A stretch of DNA of 64,000 bases from Pseudobacteriovorax antillogorgiicola (GCF_900177345.1 NZ_FWZT01000012.1:124001-188000), one strand, 5' to 3'; counted from the stretch's first letter, positions 1 to 9,933 are shown. Notes: generated from the sequence alone by a model not told the origin. Translations and numbers: made by a program.

Positions 1-812
1 GAGTGGAAGCTCATTGGCAAAAGTTTCTAGGGGGGCGAAATATTGCTTGGAAAACAGGGACAAGTCATGGATTTCGCGATGCCTGGGCAATCGGTGTCAG
101 CCCTGAATTTACCGTGGGTGTTTGGGTTGGCAATGCTGATGGCACTGGTCGTCCAGAACTCACGGGAATAAAGCAAGCTGCCCCAATTCTATTTCAGGCT
201 CTTCATTCTCTTCCTGACCAAAAATCATTTGATATTCCTTGGTTTGACCTGAAAACAATTGCGGTATGCCGTGAGAATGGATATCGAGCAAGCCAAGGGT
301 GCGAGGAAGCCGACGTTGAAGTACCCGCCAAAAGCAGATTTCAAAAAACTAGCCCGCACCACAAACTTGTACAATTGGATTCTAGCGGACAGTATCAGGT
401 GCATAGTCAGTGCGAGTCGGTCTACAATATGAAACAACGTCTGATATTTAGCCTCCCACCAATAGAAGCTCACTATTTTCGTCGATATCACAGCTGGTAT
501 AAAGGCACTCCACCTTTTCGCAAAGACTGTAACGACTCGCTATCGGCTGTAGAAGTTATGAGCTTTATATACCCTTTCCCCAGCAGTAACATCTATGTGC
601 CAAATGACTTTGGTGGAAGAAGCGCCACAGTTTTCAAAGTCGCACACAAACAGTCTAAACAAACCTTAGAATGGTATCTAGATCGAGAATATCTTGGAAA
701 AACCAAACTCTTTCATGAAATGGCGATCGATCCCAAGCCTGGTCGCCATAGAATAACGGTAGTGGATTTGCAAGGCCGACGAATCTCTAGATTCTTTGAG
801 ATTCTAGATTGA
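1..812 (+). CDS. pbpC: Penicillin-binding protein 1C, C-terminal part
   Basis: This is the 3' end of a gene that begins before the window; the frame is open from base 3. Residues 17-21 of the visible part are KTGTS, the third active-site motif of penicillin-binding transpeptidases, followed by the GFRDAWAIG and VGVWVGNADG segments typical of PBP1C. The last 90 residues (from about YPFPSSNIYVP) match the beta-sandwich C-terminal domain found in PBP1C. In the family the protein is a membrane-anchored, periplasmic bifunctional glycosyltransferase/transpeptidase that polymerises peptidoglycan; PBP1C is often linked with alpha-2-macroglobulin-like genes. The catalytic serine and glycosyltransferase domain lie outside the window. 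The family call is firm; completeness cannot be judged. Confidence 0.9.
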   Translation, partial: VEAHWQKFLGGRNIAWKTGTSHGFRDAWAIGVSPEFTVGVWVGNADGTGRPELTGIKQAAPILFQALHSLPDQKSFDIPWFDLKTIAVCRENGYRASQGCEEADVEVPAKSRFQKTSPHHKLVQLDSSGQYQVHSQCESVYNMKQRLIFSLPPIEAHYFRRYHSWYKGTPPFRKDCNDSLSAVEVMSFIYPFPSSNIYVPNDFGGRSATVFKVAHKQSKQTLEWYLDREYLGKTKLFHEMAIDPKPGRHRITVVDLQGRRISRFFEILD

Positions 813-881
813 ACAACAAAACACATTTTCCGGCAGCTCGTCGACTTGCTTGTATTGTAAATTCATCGGATGTGATACTAC

Positions 882-1472
882 CTATAGCAGACCTAAAGAT
901 TTCTGTATTTTAAAGGCCCTCTTTGCTACTGACTTTCGAGAATCTTCAGTATAGCTTTCTAACATGGGTTTCAGCCACCTTCTTAGCGCTGCATCATCCG
1001 CAGCCCAGTGTCCTAAAGTCTCAATTGTATTATTGATGACAATCCAATCATCACATGCCTTCAGTATCTCTTTTAGATTAGCTACAGCATCCTCCTTATT
1101 CTTAGCGCTAAGTTGTTCTTCTAACTTAAAACAAAGTAGAGAGTATGTCCAAAGAGCTGATGGTTGCTGTAGTCTCATGACTCGCTTCGAAAATTTCGGG
1201 TACCACTTCTTAAACCAATCCGGATGTGCCAGGAAAAGTCGTTTAAAAGAACTCGATATCCTAAGCCTTACGACTTCATCATCACTATTATAGCCTTGAT
1301 AAAGTTCATCTATTCTTTCGGGATTTTTCAAAATCAGCTTCACAACTTCTTCCGTTCGCCCCAGGGAATTTGGATGCCCTCCTGCTAGCATCTCGCAAAT
1401 GGATTCTGTCATACTTAGCCTCCCGTCAAAATTACCAATTAGCTTTTCCAATTCCCTTGAATCCTCCAGCAT
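882..1472 (-). CDS. HEAT-repeat-like cytosolic protein of unknown function
   Basis: A 196-residue soluble protein without signal peptide or membrane segment. From about residue 60 it is built of helical pairs with the hydrophobic spacing of HEAT repeats (VVRLRISSSFKRLF, NTIETLGHWAADDAALRRWL, SVAKRAFKIQKSL), similar in style to small HEAT-like proteins that act as binding scaffolds. No catalytic residues can be recognised. It converges on the pbpC end and stands about 90 bp from the efflux operon, with no sign of co-transcription. The first ATG is used; an internal Met about 20 residues in is possible. Function not assigned. Confidence 0.7.
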   Translation of the reverse strand: MLEDSRELEKLIGNFDGRLSMTESICEMLAGGHPNSLGRTEEVVKLILKNPERIDELYQGYNSDDEVVRLRISSSFKRLFLAHPDWFKKWYPKFSKRVMRLQQPSALWTYSLLCFKLEEQLSAKNKEDAVANLKEILKACDDWIVINNTIETLGHWAADDAALRRWLKPMLESYTEDSRKSVAKRAFKIQKSLGLL

Positions 1473-1562
1473 TCGTAACTACCCAAATGAGGATATAGGA
1501 CCAATCTCATATTACCCAACTATGGTTTTGCTCGCAGAAAATTGTAGGCGATAGTAGCGTCT

Positions 1563-2114
1563 CTAGCTTTCTTGTGAACCGCAATGCTTCATCTCCGGTG
1601 CGTACGGATTATGAACTTTCGACATTTTCTTAGAGTTCTGAACCCATTTCATCTTAACCATGGGACAAGTGTACCCCTTGTAAGTGTTTCCGAGGTTATA
1701 GGTGTGGATCAAGTGAATTAATGTCATTGAAACTGAATGGTAGCTCATATTATTAATCTTACGGTCATTCTGAGCTTTAATGTCATTCAACTTCTGCAGT
1801 GAATACTGGAGCTTCCTCGAAATTTTGGGATCTTTGATTTGGGATAGAGATAAACTTAATTCACCGGCATATTTCTCTACCTTCCCAGCATTATAGTCAA
1901 AAAAACTAGTATGTAGATTTTCATTTATTTCTAGGGCTGCGAGTAAATACTTCTTGGTCTCGGGGTCAAGGTTTATCCTATCCGCATTTTTGGCACTCGT
2001 CGCAGAGCTTTGCTTTTTTAAGTAATGATCATGGTCATGATCATTTTGTGCGAAAGCTGTAGTGTAAGCTAATAAAGCACTGGAAAAAAAGATCCTAACC
2101 CTTGATTTCATCAT
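1563..2114 (-). CDS. DUF3347-domain periplasmic protein of the metal-efflux operon
   Basis: A small exported protein closing the efflux operon. The start is placed at 2114 because GGAAGG lies five bases upstream and translation then begins with a signal peptide (MMKSRVRIFF to AFAQ). The mature N-terminus has a His/Asp run (HDHDHDH) that could bind metal. The C-terminus has the DUF3347 signature: CPMVKMKWVQ, then NPYAPEMKHCG, with Cys, Met and His in a CPM...NPY...M..CG pattern. DUF3347 domains occur alone or fused to CusB-type adaptors, and are thought to bind metal in the periplasm, although their biochemistry is poorly defined. The start overlaps the end of the RND gene by 20 bp, so the two are translationally coupled. 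Confidence 0.82.
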   Translation of the reverse strand: MMKSRVRIFFSSALLAYTTAFAQNDHDHDHYLKKQSSATSAKNADRINLDPETKKYLLAALEINENLHTSFFDYNAGKVEKYAGELSLSLSQIKDPKISRKLQYSLQKLNDIKAQNDRKINNMSYHSVSMTLIHLIHTYNLGNTYKGYTCPMVKMKWVQNSKKMSKVHNPYAPEMKHCGSQES

Positions 2115-5100
2115 GTCTACCTTCCATAGATTTCTGTTCAAAAAATGAAAATGTCACAGGAACTACAAATAATGTTATAAGTGCGATAAGCATTCCTCCT
2201 AGAGTTGGAATAGCCATTGGCTTCATAACCTCGCTACCCGCAGAAGTTGACCACATTACTGGCAATAGAGCGACTACGGTGGTGGTCGTCGTCATTACGA
2301 GAGGGCGTATCCTTCTAGTACCCGCCTCGACGATGCAAGACTTTAAAGATTCCCAGTTGTTTGGTTGATGCGCCTTAATAGCTTCTTGCAAATAGGTCAT
2401 CATCACGACACCATCATCGACAGCTATTCCAAAAAGAGCGATAAACCCAACCCAAACAGCAACTGAGGTATTAAACCCACCGATCCAAAGCAGGATTAAT
2501 CCACCAGCCATCGCAATAGGTACAGCACTAAATATAATTGCTGAGTTTCTAATATTTTTGATTCCGAAGTAAATAATGAAGAGATTGATCACAAGTGCTA
2601 TAGGAATCAAAAAGCTAAGACGTTGATTAGCTCGAATTTGATTCTCATATTGTCCAGCCCAAACGATCGAGTAACCTTTAGGCAGCTCTACGGAACTTGC
2701 TATCAAGTCTCTGGCCTCTTCAACAAAACCAATCAAATCACGGCCTTTAACGTTAAGCAAAACCACGCTTCTCAGTAGTCCGTTTTCTGATTGAATGGCC
2801 GCAGGACCAGTAACAATTCTAATGTTCGCGAGCTGCTCTAGGGGGATATGCTGCCCAAGTGGACTAGGAACGAGAACTCGTCTCAAATCGTCGATACGGT
2901 CACGCAGTTCTTTTTTATAGCGTACCCTTATAGAGTAGCGTTCCCGTCCCTCATAGAACTGTCCAATAGGCATTCCACCGACGGCTGTTTGGAGAATTTG
3001 ATTGATTGTTCCCGTGTTGATGCCAAACCTTGAGGCGGCAACCCTATCGATGTCAAACTCAATATAGGGCTTGCCAGTGATCTTCTCAGCATATACTCCA
3101 TAAGCCCCATCGATCTGTTCTACCCTATCACCCACTTCCGCAGCCAGTCTCTCAAGCTGTCCTAGGTCAGTTCCAAATATCTTGATTCCGATTTGAGTTT
3201 TGATTCCAGTCGATATCATTCCAATGCGAGTTTGAATTGGAAAGTCCCATGAATTCACAAGACCAGGAATTTGTAGCTCCTGATCCAAATCTTCCATAAT
3301 ATCATAAATACTCTTTCCCTCTGGCCACGAATCTTCTGGCACTAACTTAACTATCGTTTCAAACATTGCCACAGGGGCCGGATCTATCGCGGAGTCAGCA
3401 CGGCCAAGCTTTCCAACAGCAAACTCTACAAGGGGGTGATCGTTCAAGATCTTATCAGTATACGACAGCAACTCTCTTGCCTTCGTCATACTTACATCAG
3501 GCGTTGTTACGGGCATGTAGAGTATGTCCCCTTCGTTTAGAGACGGCATAAACTCTTTTCCCAGTTTAGTATAGGATAAAGCCCCCAGTAAAATAGCTGC
3601 TATAGGTGCAATGGTGAATAGCTTTCTATGCTCTAATACCCACTCAAGGGTTGGCTGATAGATCTTAACAACCGATGAGCTAATAACATTTTTTTCGATT
3701 GGCTTTAACTTACCCTTGAGTAAAAAAACCGAAAGAGCCGGTACGAGTAAAATGGCGACAGCAACGGAACCGAACATCGCGAGAGTTTTTGCCCAAGCCA
3801 GAGGGTGAAAGAGCTTTCCTTCCCCTCCCTCCAGAGCAAATACGGGCAAAAAGGTAACAATAGTTGTCATGACAGCTGTCAAGATTGCTGGACCTACCTC
3901 TCTAGCCGATTGGATGATAATTTCTATTCGCTCCTTGGAACGAGCATTTGGTTTGGAGGCTAAGTGAGAATATATGTTTTCAGTCATAATAATTCCCATA
4001 TCGACCATTGAACCAATTGCAATGACCATCCCTGAAAGACTCATCACATTAGAGTCAATGTCGAGAATCTTCATCAGAATAAAACTGATACCTACTCCAA
4101 ATGGCAGCGTAAGGGATACAAGTATCGACGCTCGAAAATGAAGTAGAAACACCAAAATAACTATCACAGTAATCAGAATTTCCTGTGATAATGCGGAATA
4201 GACTGTTCCCATCGTTTTTTGAATAAGTTCCGTACGATCATAGAAAGGAACTATTTTTACTCCACTCGGGAGCCCATTGTTAATAACTTCTAAGCGCTCT
4301 TTAACTCGATTGATGACCTCTTGAGGATTTTCACCAAAACGCATCGTAACCACGCCACCAACAGATTCCTTGCCATTTTTATCAAGAGCTCCCCTGCGAA
4401 AAGCTGGTCCTGTTCCTACAGTAGCAACATCACGAACTCGAATGGGTGAAGCATTCTTTACAGCGATGACTACATTTTTTATATCCTCAAGAGACCTAAA
4501 GAACCCCCTCCCACGGACAATAAACTCTCTATCGCCGTCTTCAATAATTTCCGCACCTACATCAATATTGCTCGACTTAACAGCCTGAAGTAGCGTGCTG
4601 AAGTGTATATCGAGGGCAAACAACTTATTCGGATCTACATCGATCTGGTATTCTTTTAGAAAACCCCCAATACTAGCAACCTCGCTGACCCCTTCTACGC
4701 CTTGGAGCAAGTATCGAACGTAAAACTCTTGGATCGACCTTAGTTCGGCCAAAGATTTTGGATGGAGAGATGAGTCCTCGTTTTCAATAGTGTACCAGTA
4801 CACTTGCCCCAAGCCTGTAGCATCTGGCCCCATAGTAGGCAAGACTCCCTGTGGCACACTTCCAGACGCTGTGGAAAGCTTTTCCAGGACTCTTGAGCGA
4901 CTCCAGTAGAAGTCTACATCATCCTTAAAAATAACGTAGATTATCGAAAAGCCAAAAGCAGAAATCCCTCGAACCTGCTTCACTCCTGGAATTCCCTGCA
5001 AAGAAATACTCAGGGGGTATGTGACCTGCTCTTCGATGTCTTTCGGGGAGCGACCAGGCCACTCGGTAAACACAATTTGTTGGTTCTCACCAATATCAGG

Positions 5101-5217
5101 GATAGCATCTATCTTCGCATTTTTTATGCTAAACACGGATACCAAGCCAATGATCAAAAAGATCATGACAACTAGTATTCGATTGCGAATAGCTTGTTCA
5201 ATGAGTCTCTGGATCAT
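2095..5217 (-). CDS. cusA: CusA/CzcA-type heavy-metal RND efflux pump
   Basis: Full-length (1040 aa) inner-membrane RND transporter of the heavy-metal efflux class, which drives metal ions out by proton antiport through a tripartite complex with the two upstream genes. It has the family layout: N-terminal TM1, a periplasmic porter/docking domain, six central TM helices (MVIAIGSMVDMGIIMTEN corresponds to the TM4 signature), a second periplasmic half and a final TM bundle (GIAVDDGVVMMTYL). LGQVYWYTIE is typical of Cu/Ag-type members. Of the three periplasmic methionines that form the copper site in E. coli CusA, the equivalents in PVAMFET and RIGMISTG are kept, but the third position is Ile (RFGINTG), so substrate range may differ. 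Eleven bases separate it from cusB. Confidence 0.93.
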   Translation of the reverse strand: MIQRLIEQAIRNRILVVMIFLIIGLVSVFSIKNAKIDAIPDIGENQQIVFTEWPGRSPKDIEEQVTYPLSISLQGIPGVKQVRGISAFGFSIIYVIFKDDVDFYWSRSRVLEKLSTASGSVPQGVLPTMGPDATGLGQVYWYTIENEDSSLHPKSLAELRSIQEFYVRYLLQGVEGVSEVASIGGFLKEYQIDVDPNKLFALDIHFSTLLQAVKSSNIDVGAEIIEDGDREFIVRGRGFFRSLEDIKNVVIAVKNASPIRVRDVATVGTGPAFRRGALDKNGKESVGGVVTMRFGENPQEVINRVKERLEVINNGLPSGVKIVPFYDRTELIQKTMGTVYSALSQEILITVIVILVFLLHFRASILVSLTLPFGVGISFILMKILDIDSNVMSLSGMVIAIGSMVDMGIIMTENIYSHLASKPNARSKERIEIIIQSAREVGPAILTAVMTTIVTFLPVFALEGGEGKLFHPLAWAKTLAMFGSVAVAILLVPALSVFLLKGKLKPIEKNVISSSVVKIYQPTLEWVLEHRKLFTIAPIAAILLGALSYTKLGKEFMPSLNEGDILYMPVTTPDVSMTKARELLSYTDKILNDHPLVEFAVGKLGRADSAIDPAPVAMFETIVKLVPEDSWPEGKSIYDIMEDLDQELQIPGLVNSWDFPIQTRIGMISTGIKTQIGIKIFGTDLGQLERLAAEVGDRVEQIDGAYGVYAEKITGKPYIEFDIDRVAASRFGINTGTINQILQTAVGGMPIGQFYEGRERYSIRVRYKKELRDRIDDLRRVLVPSPLGQHIPLEQLANIRIVTGPAAIQSENGLLRSVVLLNVKGRDLIGFVEEARDLIASSVELPKGYSIVWAGQYENQIRANQRLSFLIPIALVINLFIIYFGIKNIRNSAIIFSAVPIAMAGGLILLWIGGFNTSVAVWVGFIALFGIAVDDGVVMMTYLQEAIKAHQPNNWESLKSCIVEAGTRRIRPLVMTTTTTVVALLPVMWSTSAGSEVMKPMAIPTLGGMLIALITLFVVPVTFSFFEQKSMEGRHDEIKG

Positions 5218-5228
5218 AGGTCCGTTCC

Positions 5229-6632
5229 TTAGTGCGGATGGGCGTTTCTAGGGTTTCTTGTCATATCACTATACCCACCGAATAGTTGAGCCTGTGCATC
5301 AAGCAGAAAGTTGCCATCCATAACGACTTGATCACCAGCCTTTAGCCCCTGTTTAACTTCAACATAGCCTTCAGACTCAAATCCAGTGTGAATAATTTTT
5401 GCTTCGAACTTTTTGTTAGTAAGTTTGACCCAGACAACTTTTCTCTTTCCCGTATCGATAATTGCAGTTCTTGGGACAACCAAAGGCTTCCCATCGAAGA
5501 CAACGGTAAGGCTAGCCTCAGCAATCATTCCTGGCTTCAGCGCTCCCTCTGCATTTGGAATTGTCGTTCGAACTTTCAAAGTTCTAGATTCTGAATCAAG
5601 TATGGGGTTGATAAAGTCAATTTCCCCTCGCACTGGCTTACCTGGAGCCGATGAAAACTCTAACTGAACCTCTTGACCTAATTTGACAATGGAAGAGTCA
5701 TGTTCATAGACATCCATCTCAACCCATACCTCTGAAAGGTCTGATAGCTCAAAGAAATTTTGTCCCTCCTTAAAGTAGCCTCCCACTTTTGCATTATGCT
5801 TTTGAACAATTCCTGTAGAAGGTGAATAGACAACAATTTGCCTAGGCACTTTGCCATTGCGATACCACGACTCATACTGCCATCTTCTTATGCCCCAAAG
5901 TTCAAGTCGCTCTTGCGCCTTCGCTAATAATTGCTTAAAGTCGTCCTTCCCATTTTTTTCAAAGCTTCGCCGCGACACAAGATACTCTTGACCAGCTGTA
6001 ATCAGTTTGGGGCTGTAGATTTCCAGGACAGGATCGCCACGCTTCACAAAACTGCCAGTTGATTTGATATAGACCTTTTCAACGCGACCTCCCACTCGCG
6101 CAGGAATAGTACTTTGCTTGTCTTCCGATTGTAGGACCGAACCAAGAAGCCTCACATTTTTGGTCATTTTCATCGTTGAGACTGGAAAGAAGCTTGGAAC
6201 AAAGTGGGACATTTGCGATTTTCTAAGCTTGACCTTGGCAATCGCTTCACCAGCAGATGGTAACACAGCCTGTTTAATCATTGGAGTCCCATCGATTGGA
6301 CAAGTTCCTTCAATTGCACTAGTAACATCCGGGTAGTCCCTGCACTGCCATTGCTCAGCAAGTTGACTCACAGAGTGATCCGATGTTTCGTCATCATCAA
6401 GCTCAAACTTAGTCAGTGTCATCCCACAAATAGGACATTTGCCTGGTTCGGATTGCCTAATCTCTGGATGCATCGCGCAGGTGTAATAAAAGTCTGGGTT
6501 ATCTAAATGCCGATGACCTTCATGACCATCAGACTGCACCGTTTCAGCCTTGGATGAAGCTCTGCTACTTTTATCAGACTTCGTACAAGAAACGGTAAGT
6601 CCTGCGAGTAGAATCAATAGTTTCTTATTCAT
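5229..6632 (-). CDS. cusB: CusB-like membrane-fusion lipoprotein with heavy-metal-binding domains
   Basis: Periplasmic adaptor that joins the RND pump to the outer-membrane channel. Start chosen at the second Met (MNKKLLILLAG), giving a lipoprotein signal ending LTVSC. Two YHS-like heavy-metal-binding modules follow: the first is intact (YTCAMHPEIR, then GKCPICGM), while the second is degenerate (WQCRDYPDV, then GTCPIDGTPM) and has lost one Cys. After this come the barrel-sandwich hybrid (VGGRVEKVYIKSTGSFVKRG), alpha-hairpin, second lipoyl half (VYSPSTGIVQKHNAKVGGYF), beta-barrel and membrane-proximal domains of the HlyD/CusB family. A His-rich stretch (HEGHRH) lies between lipid anchor and first module. 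It overlaps the TolC-like gene by a few bases. Confidence 0.92.
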   Translation of the reverse strand: MNKKLLILLAGLTVSCTKSDKSSRASSKAETVQSDGHEGHRHLDNPDFYYTCAMHPEIRQSEPGKCPICGMTLTKFELDDDETSDHSVSQLAEQWQCRDYPDVTSAIEGTCPIDGTPMIKQAVLPSAGEAIAKVKLRKSQMSHFVPSFFPVSTMKMTKNVRLLGSVLQSEDKQSTIPARVGGRVEKVYIKSTGSFVKRGDPVLEIYSPKLITAGQEYLVSRRSFEKNGKDDFKQLLAKAQERLELWGIRRWQYESWYRNGKVPRQIVVYSPSTGIVQKHNAKVGGYFKEGQNFFELSDLSEVWVEMDVYEHDSSIVKLGQEVQLEFSSAPGKPVRGEIDFINPILDSESRTLKVRTTIPNAEGALKPGMIAEASLTVVFDGKPLVVPRTAIIDTGKRKVVWVKLTNKKFEAKIIHTGFESEGYVEVKQGLKAGDQVVMDGNFLLDAQAQLFGGYSDMTRNPRNAHPH

Positions 6633-7827
6633 AGAGCTCTTCTCCAAGTGATGTCTTTAGGGCTAAATTCACTTCTCTTAAAGTTGCTGTGGAGGCCACC
6701 TCTTTCATTCTTAAGTTTTGAAGCTTTAGTTCTGATTGCAATAGCTCAAGATAGCTAGAGTCTCCCAATTGATAGGATTTTGTAGTAACCTGCCTTGCAT
6801 TATCAGCAAATGCGATCGTTTCTGAACGCAGGATCTCTAATTCTGTTTCTATTCTTTTCTTCATGAGCTGTAACTTTGCCAATTTTGAGCCTTTCTCCTG
6901 CCTATAGTCTTGTAGAGCTAGCTCGGACTGTCTTTTTTCATGAAGTGATTTTCTAAAATCGGCATGTCTCACACTAGAGGTTGGCAGAGGGATTGTCGCA
7001 GCCAAGGTCACAAAATCACCATTTTCGTCAACATTAGATCGCTTGGTATAACCAAATGAGACCATTAGATCGGGAACTCTAGACTTGCTTTTGGCCGTCA
7101 ATGCAAAATCTTTTGCCCTAACATTTGATTCCAACGATTTTTCTGCGGTATCAGTTTGGGGAGTTGGGCGTTTTAGTATTTCCCATGGAACTGACGATAG
7201 ATCGATTTCAGAGGGCGTGCCAATGATGTACTTGATCATTTCCTTAACTTCTGAAATTTCAAAATCCTTGCTTTGCACCATACTTTTGAGCTCCGACTTA
7301 CGGATTTTGAGTTCTAATATCGCCTGTTGATTTTGTTTACCGGTGGAATATAGATCTTGCGATACCTTGATAATATTTTCTAACCAAGTTAGGTTTTCTC
7401 TAAGAATTCTAACTTCATCAGATAGTTTTCTAATTGATATCAGATAGCTCCACAATGCTGACCTAAGCCCCTCTAATCTGCTTTTGGACTTCCAACGCTC
7501 AGCTTCAGAAAGGTTTTTAAATGCCAACTCAACATCACTGTACTTTGATGTTAGTGGAACCTTTTGTGAAAGAACGAAGTCAACTCCCGTCATTGGGGTT
7601 TGGTTTGGATCCAGAGTATCAACGGGATAATTCTTAGCAGAGACTTTTAAGGTTGGATCCCCCCAAGACCCCTTCATATTAGCAACTTCAGCAGTGGACC
7701 TGCTTTTAAGCTCCATTTCCGCTACTTTTTGGTGATTCTCTATGGAACTCATGGCCTCTTTAAAAGTCATACTATAGGCCGGGGAGGCAACGACTTGGAG
7801 CAAAAATACCAGCAAAGTCGACCGCAT
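6625..7827 (-). CDS. TolC-family outer-membrane efflux protein (CusC-like)
   Basis: First gene of the metal-efflux operon. A signal peptide (MRSTLLVFLLQVVASPAYS) is followed by about 380 residues of long amphipathic helices with the repeated layout of the outer-membrane efflux protein family; segments such as DFVLSQKVPL and VDENGDFVTLAATIPLP are the expected beta-strands crossing the outer membrane. At 400 aa it is a little shorter than typical CusC (about 460 aa). It lacks a lipobox, so unlike E. coli CusC it is not predicted to be lipidated. It would form the trimeric exit duct for the CusBA complex. Role inferred from family and operon position. Confidence 0.88.
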   Translation of the reverse strand: MRSTLLVFLLQVVASPAYSMTFKEAMSSIENHQKVAEMELKSRSTAEVANMKGSWGDPTLKVSAKNYPVDTLDPNQTPMTGVDFVLSQKVPLTSKYSDVELAFKNLSEAERWKSKSRLEGLRSALWSYLISIRKLSDEVRILRENLTWLENIIKVSQDLYSTGKQNQQAILELKIRKSELKSMVQSKDFEISEVKEMIKYIIGTPSEIDLSSVPWEILKRPTPQTDTAEKSLESNVRAKDFALTAKSKSRVPDLMVSFGYTKRSNVDENGDFVTLAATIPLPTSSVRHADFRKSLHEKRQSELALQDYRQEKGSKLAKLQLMKKRIETELEILRSETIAFADNARQVTTKSYQLGDSSYLELLQSELKLQNLRMKEVASTATLREVNLALKTSLGEELYE

Positions 7828-8377
7828 TTAAACCTCTTCTTTCTTCATCACGTCATTTCACGCCAATGGCTTTTCCACCTGACGCAAGAATAGACAACAA
7901 CTCGCACACTCTCTGTTACGAAAGAGACCATATAATTGTGACAAATCCATAAATAGACACACCCACCCATTTAATATCAATATTATCGATACCTTACGAT
8001 ACACATCCCTGGACTAGCTAGTAATTTTGATCTCTGAGAGGCTTGGGTTTGCGCCCATAGGGCCTTTCTATCTAGGGCAGGATTCAGCCTTTATGATCAG
8101 ATCGATGGGTATGGATTGGCTAGGTATGGTTTCCAGGAGACGGTTTTTTACCAGAAGGAGCCTTCAACTACCTAGAAATATTATACTTATTTCGTAGATA
8201 CTGCATAAACTTCGCTCCACTGTAATTTAGAAGTCTTTGGCAAGGGGTCTTTTTCCAGGTAAATATTGCAGAAAAAACATGCCAAAGCTTTTTTTGGGAG
8301 CCACTATTTTTGAAAGAGAAACTTTTAAAGGCTGGGCTTAGTCAGAGAAAGATAAGAACTTGATAGAATGGCACTTT
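7828..8377. other. Non-coding stretch upstream of the efflux operon
   Basis: About 550 bp without a credible gene. The part next to the operon start has a GAGG ribosome-binding site just before the TolC-like ATG. An AT-rich stretch around 7930-8000 is the likely promoter region. I looked for a CusR, CueR or ArsR-type dyad and did not find a convincing one. Nothing recognisable in 8040-8377. Confidence 0.4.
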
Positions 8378-8707
8378 CTAAAGTTGATCAATCTCAGCCA
8401 GAATGCGTTTCACACCTAATCTTCTCATACCGTCAGGCTCAAGTGACAATTCTTTAAAGCAGGCCTTTCTATACATGTCCCTGACCCCATTAAAAGCATC
8501 TGATTCTTCGAGAGGAATGCTTTCTCCCTTAGGGACAGCAGCAACTATTGCTACCCTTGCCATCTCATATCTAGGAACTTTATGGGGATGATTCGGATCG
8601 AACTCTTCTTCTTCAAGATCAGAATCAAGATAGATGACAAAGTCTTGCATGAGAATCCGTGTACCGTAAAAGTCAACGTCATAGACTGGAATGACTTTCT
8701 CTTTCAT
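8378..8707 (-). CDS. Small acidic protein of unknown function
   Basis: A 109-residue cytosolic protein with no signal peptide. It opens MKEKVIPVYDVDFYGTRILM, has an acidic stretch (DSDLEEEEFDPNHPHK) and a basic C-terminal helix (GMRRLGVKRILAEIDQL). I do not recognise a family. Composition and codon use look normal for a real gene, and it is divergent from the M48 protease gene with about 100 bp between them. Confidence 0.6.
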   Translation of the reverse strand: MKEKVIPVYDVDFYGTRILMQDFVIYLDSDLEEEEFDPNHPHKVPRYEMARVAIVAAVPKGESIPLEESDAFNGVRDMYRKACFKELSLEPDGMRRLGVKRILAEIDQL

Positions 8708-8805
8708 AATAGCTCCGAGAATATAGTAAATTTGACAGTAGTAGTGCTATGCAGCCACAATACCGCTACCACCTACGAGGAAAATGATCAAATATTCAGC
8801 CACTG

Positions 8806-9933
8806 GTGAAAAACATGCTTAAAGCTCACGGCTTCTTCAAAGACAAGACAAAATCCCCTTGCGAATTCAACATTCAGCAAGATGGAATCAAAGTTCGATC
8901 AACTGAAAAAAGTATCCAGGAGCACTGGCCTTGGTCGCAAACATCCATCAAGATTGGCGGAGCTGCGGATAAACTATTGTTCTTCACTCCCAAAAACATC
9001 AAAGAAATTGAATCGATCTACACAGAACGCAATCGCCTCATAGTACAGCAATTAAAAACTATTCCGGCAGTAGAGGTTCAAAGTTTTTTAAAAGACCTCA
9101 AGATGCACCGTGTTTCATCCCTGAGTATCTTGGTGACTGCAATGGCTGTTCTTTTAGCATTGGTGGCCTTCGTCTGGATCGGCCGGGATCCGATTATAGA
9201 TGCTGTAGTTGATAGAGTTCCCTACGAATGGGAACAGGAGTTAGGCTCCCGTCTTGTGGGTATTACCATCCCAGCTCAAAACCTTATATCGTCGGGCCCA
9301 GCAATTGAAACCCTCAAGCCCTATATAAAGCGCTTACAGGATGTTCTACCTCAACCCATGAATGACGTAAAAATCTATATCGCAAAAAGTTCGGACATCA
9401 ATGCCTTTGCCCTCCCGGGAGGGCATGTCGTATTCAATGAGGGTTTGCTAAGAGCAGCGTCAAACATCGAGGAAATTTTAGGGGTAGCAGGCCATGAACT
9501 GGCACATGTGGAGAAACGTCACGTATTGCGGGGTATTGTTCAAGCAATTGGCCTCTATCTTGTTGTCGATCTAATTATGGGTGACATGACGGGAATTCTG
9601 GCTGTCATCAGTGAAAACAGTCAGCTACTCTTACAGAGCGGCTTTTCCAGAGAACAAGAAAGCCAAGCCGATGAGGTTGGATTCAATCTATTGGTTGCAG
9701 CGAACATCAATCCACAAGGCCTTGTGTCATTTTTCCAGATCATAGAAGAAACCCAGAAAAAGCAGAATGAAATGCTGGGAGACTTAGCCAAACCCCTTAG
9801 CTTTCTGAGCACTCACCCAGCAACAGACGAGCGAATCAACGCCATCAAAGATCGGATACGAGAAGAAAAGCTCGATATTCCGGCAATAGATTTTGACTAT
9901 GAATCATTTAAAGCTAAAATCATTAGTAACTAG
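8806..9933 (+). CDS. M48-family membrane metalloprotease
   Basis: A 375-residue zinc protease. The zinc site is HELAH at residues 230-234 with the third ligand Glu in SREQESQADEVG near residue 285, the ExxAD pattern of family M48. The FALPGGHVVFNEGLL segment ahead of the motif is also characteristic. One transmembrane helix at about residues 105-126 follows a soluble N-terminal domain of about 100 residues, so the protease domain probably faces the periplasm, as in BepA/Oma1/LoiP-like proteases that act in envelope quality control. The extra N-terminal domain resembles that of M48 proteins paired with phosphoesterase-like or PH-like modules, but I cannot name it. It precedes the AIM24 trio, separated by a palindromic element. 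Confidence 0.88.
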   Translation: MKNMLKAHGFFKDKTKSPCEFNIQQDGIKVRSTEKSIQEHWPWSQTSIKIGGAADKLLFFTPKNIKEIESIYTERNRLIVQQLKTIPAVEVQSFLKDLKMHRVSSLSILVTAMAVLLALVAFVWIGRDPIIDAVVDRVPYEWEQELGSRLVGITIPAQNLISSGPAIETLKPYIKRLQDVLPQPMNDVKIYIAKSSDINAFALPGGHVVFNEGLLRAASNIEEILGVAGHELAHVEKRHVLRGIVQAIGLYLVVDLIMGDMTGILAVISENSQLLLQSGFSREQESQADEVGFNLLVAANINPQGLVSFFQIIEETQKKQNEMLGDLAKPLSFLSTHPATDERINAIKDRIREEKLDIPAIDFDYESFKAKIISN

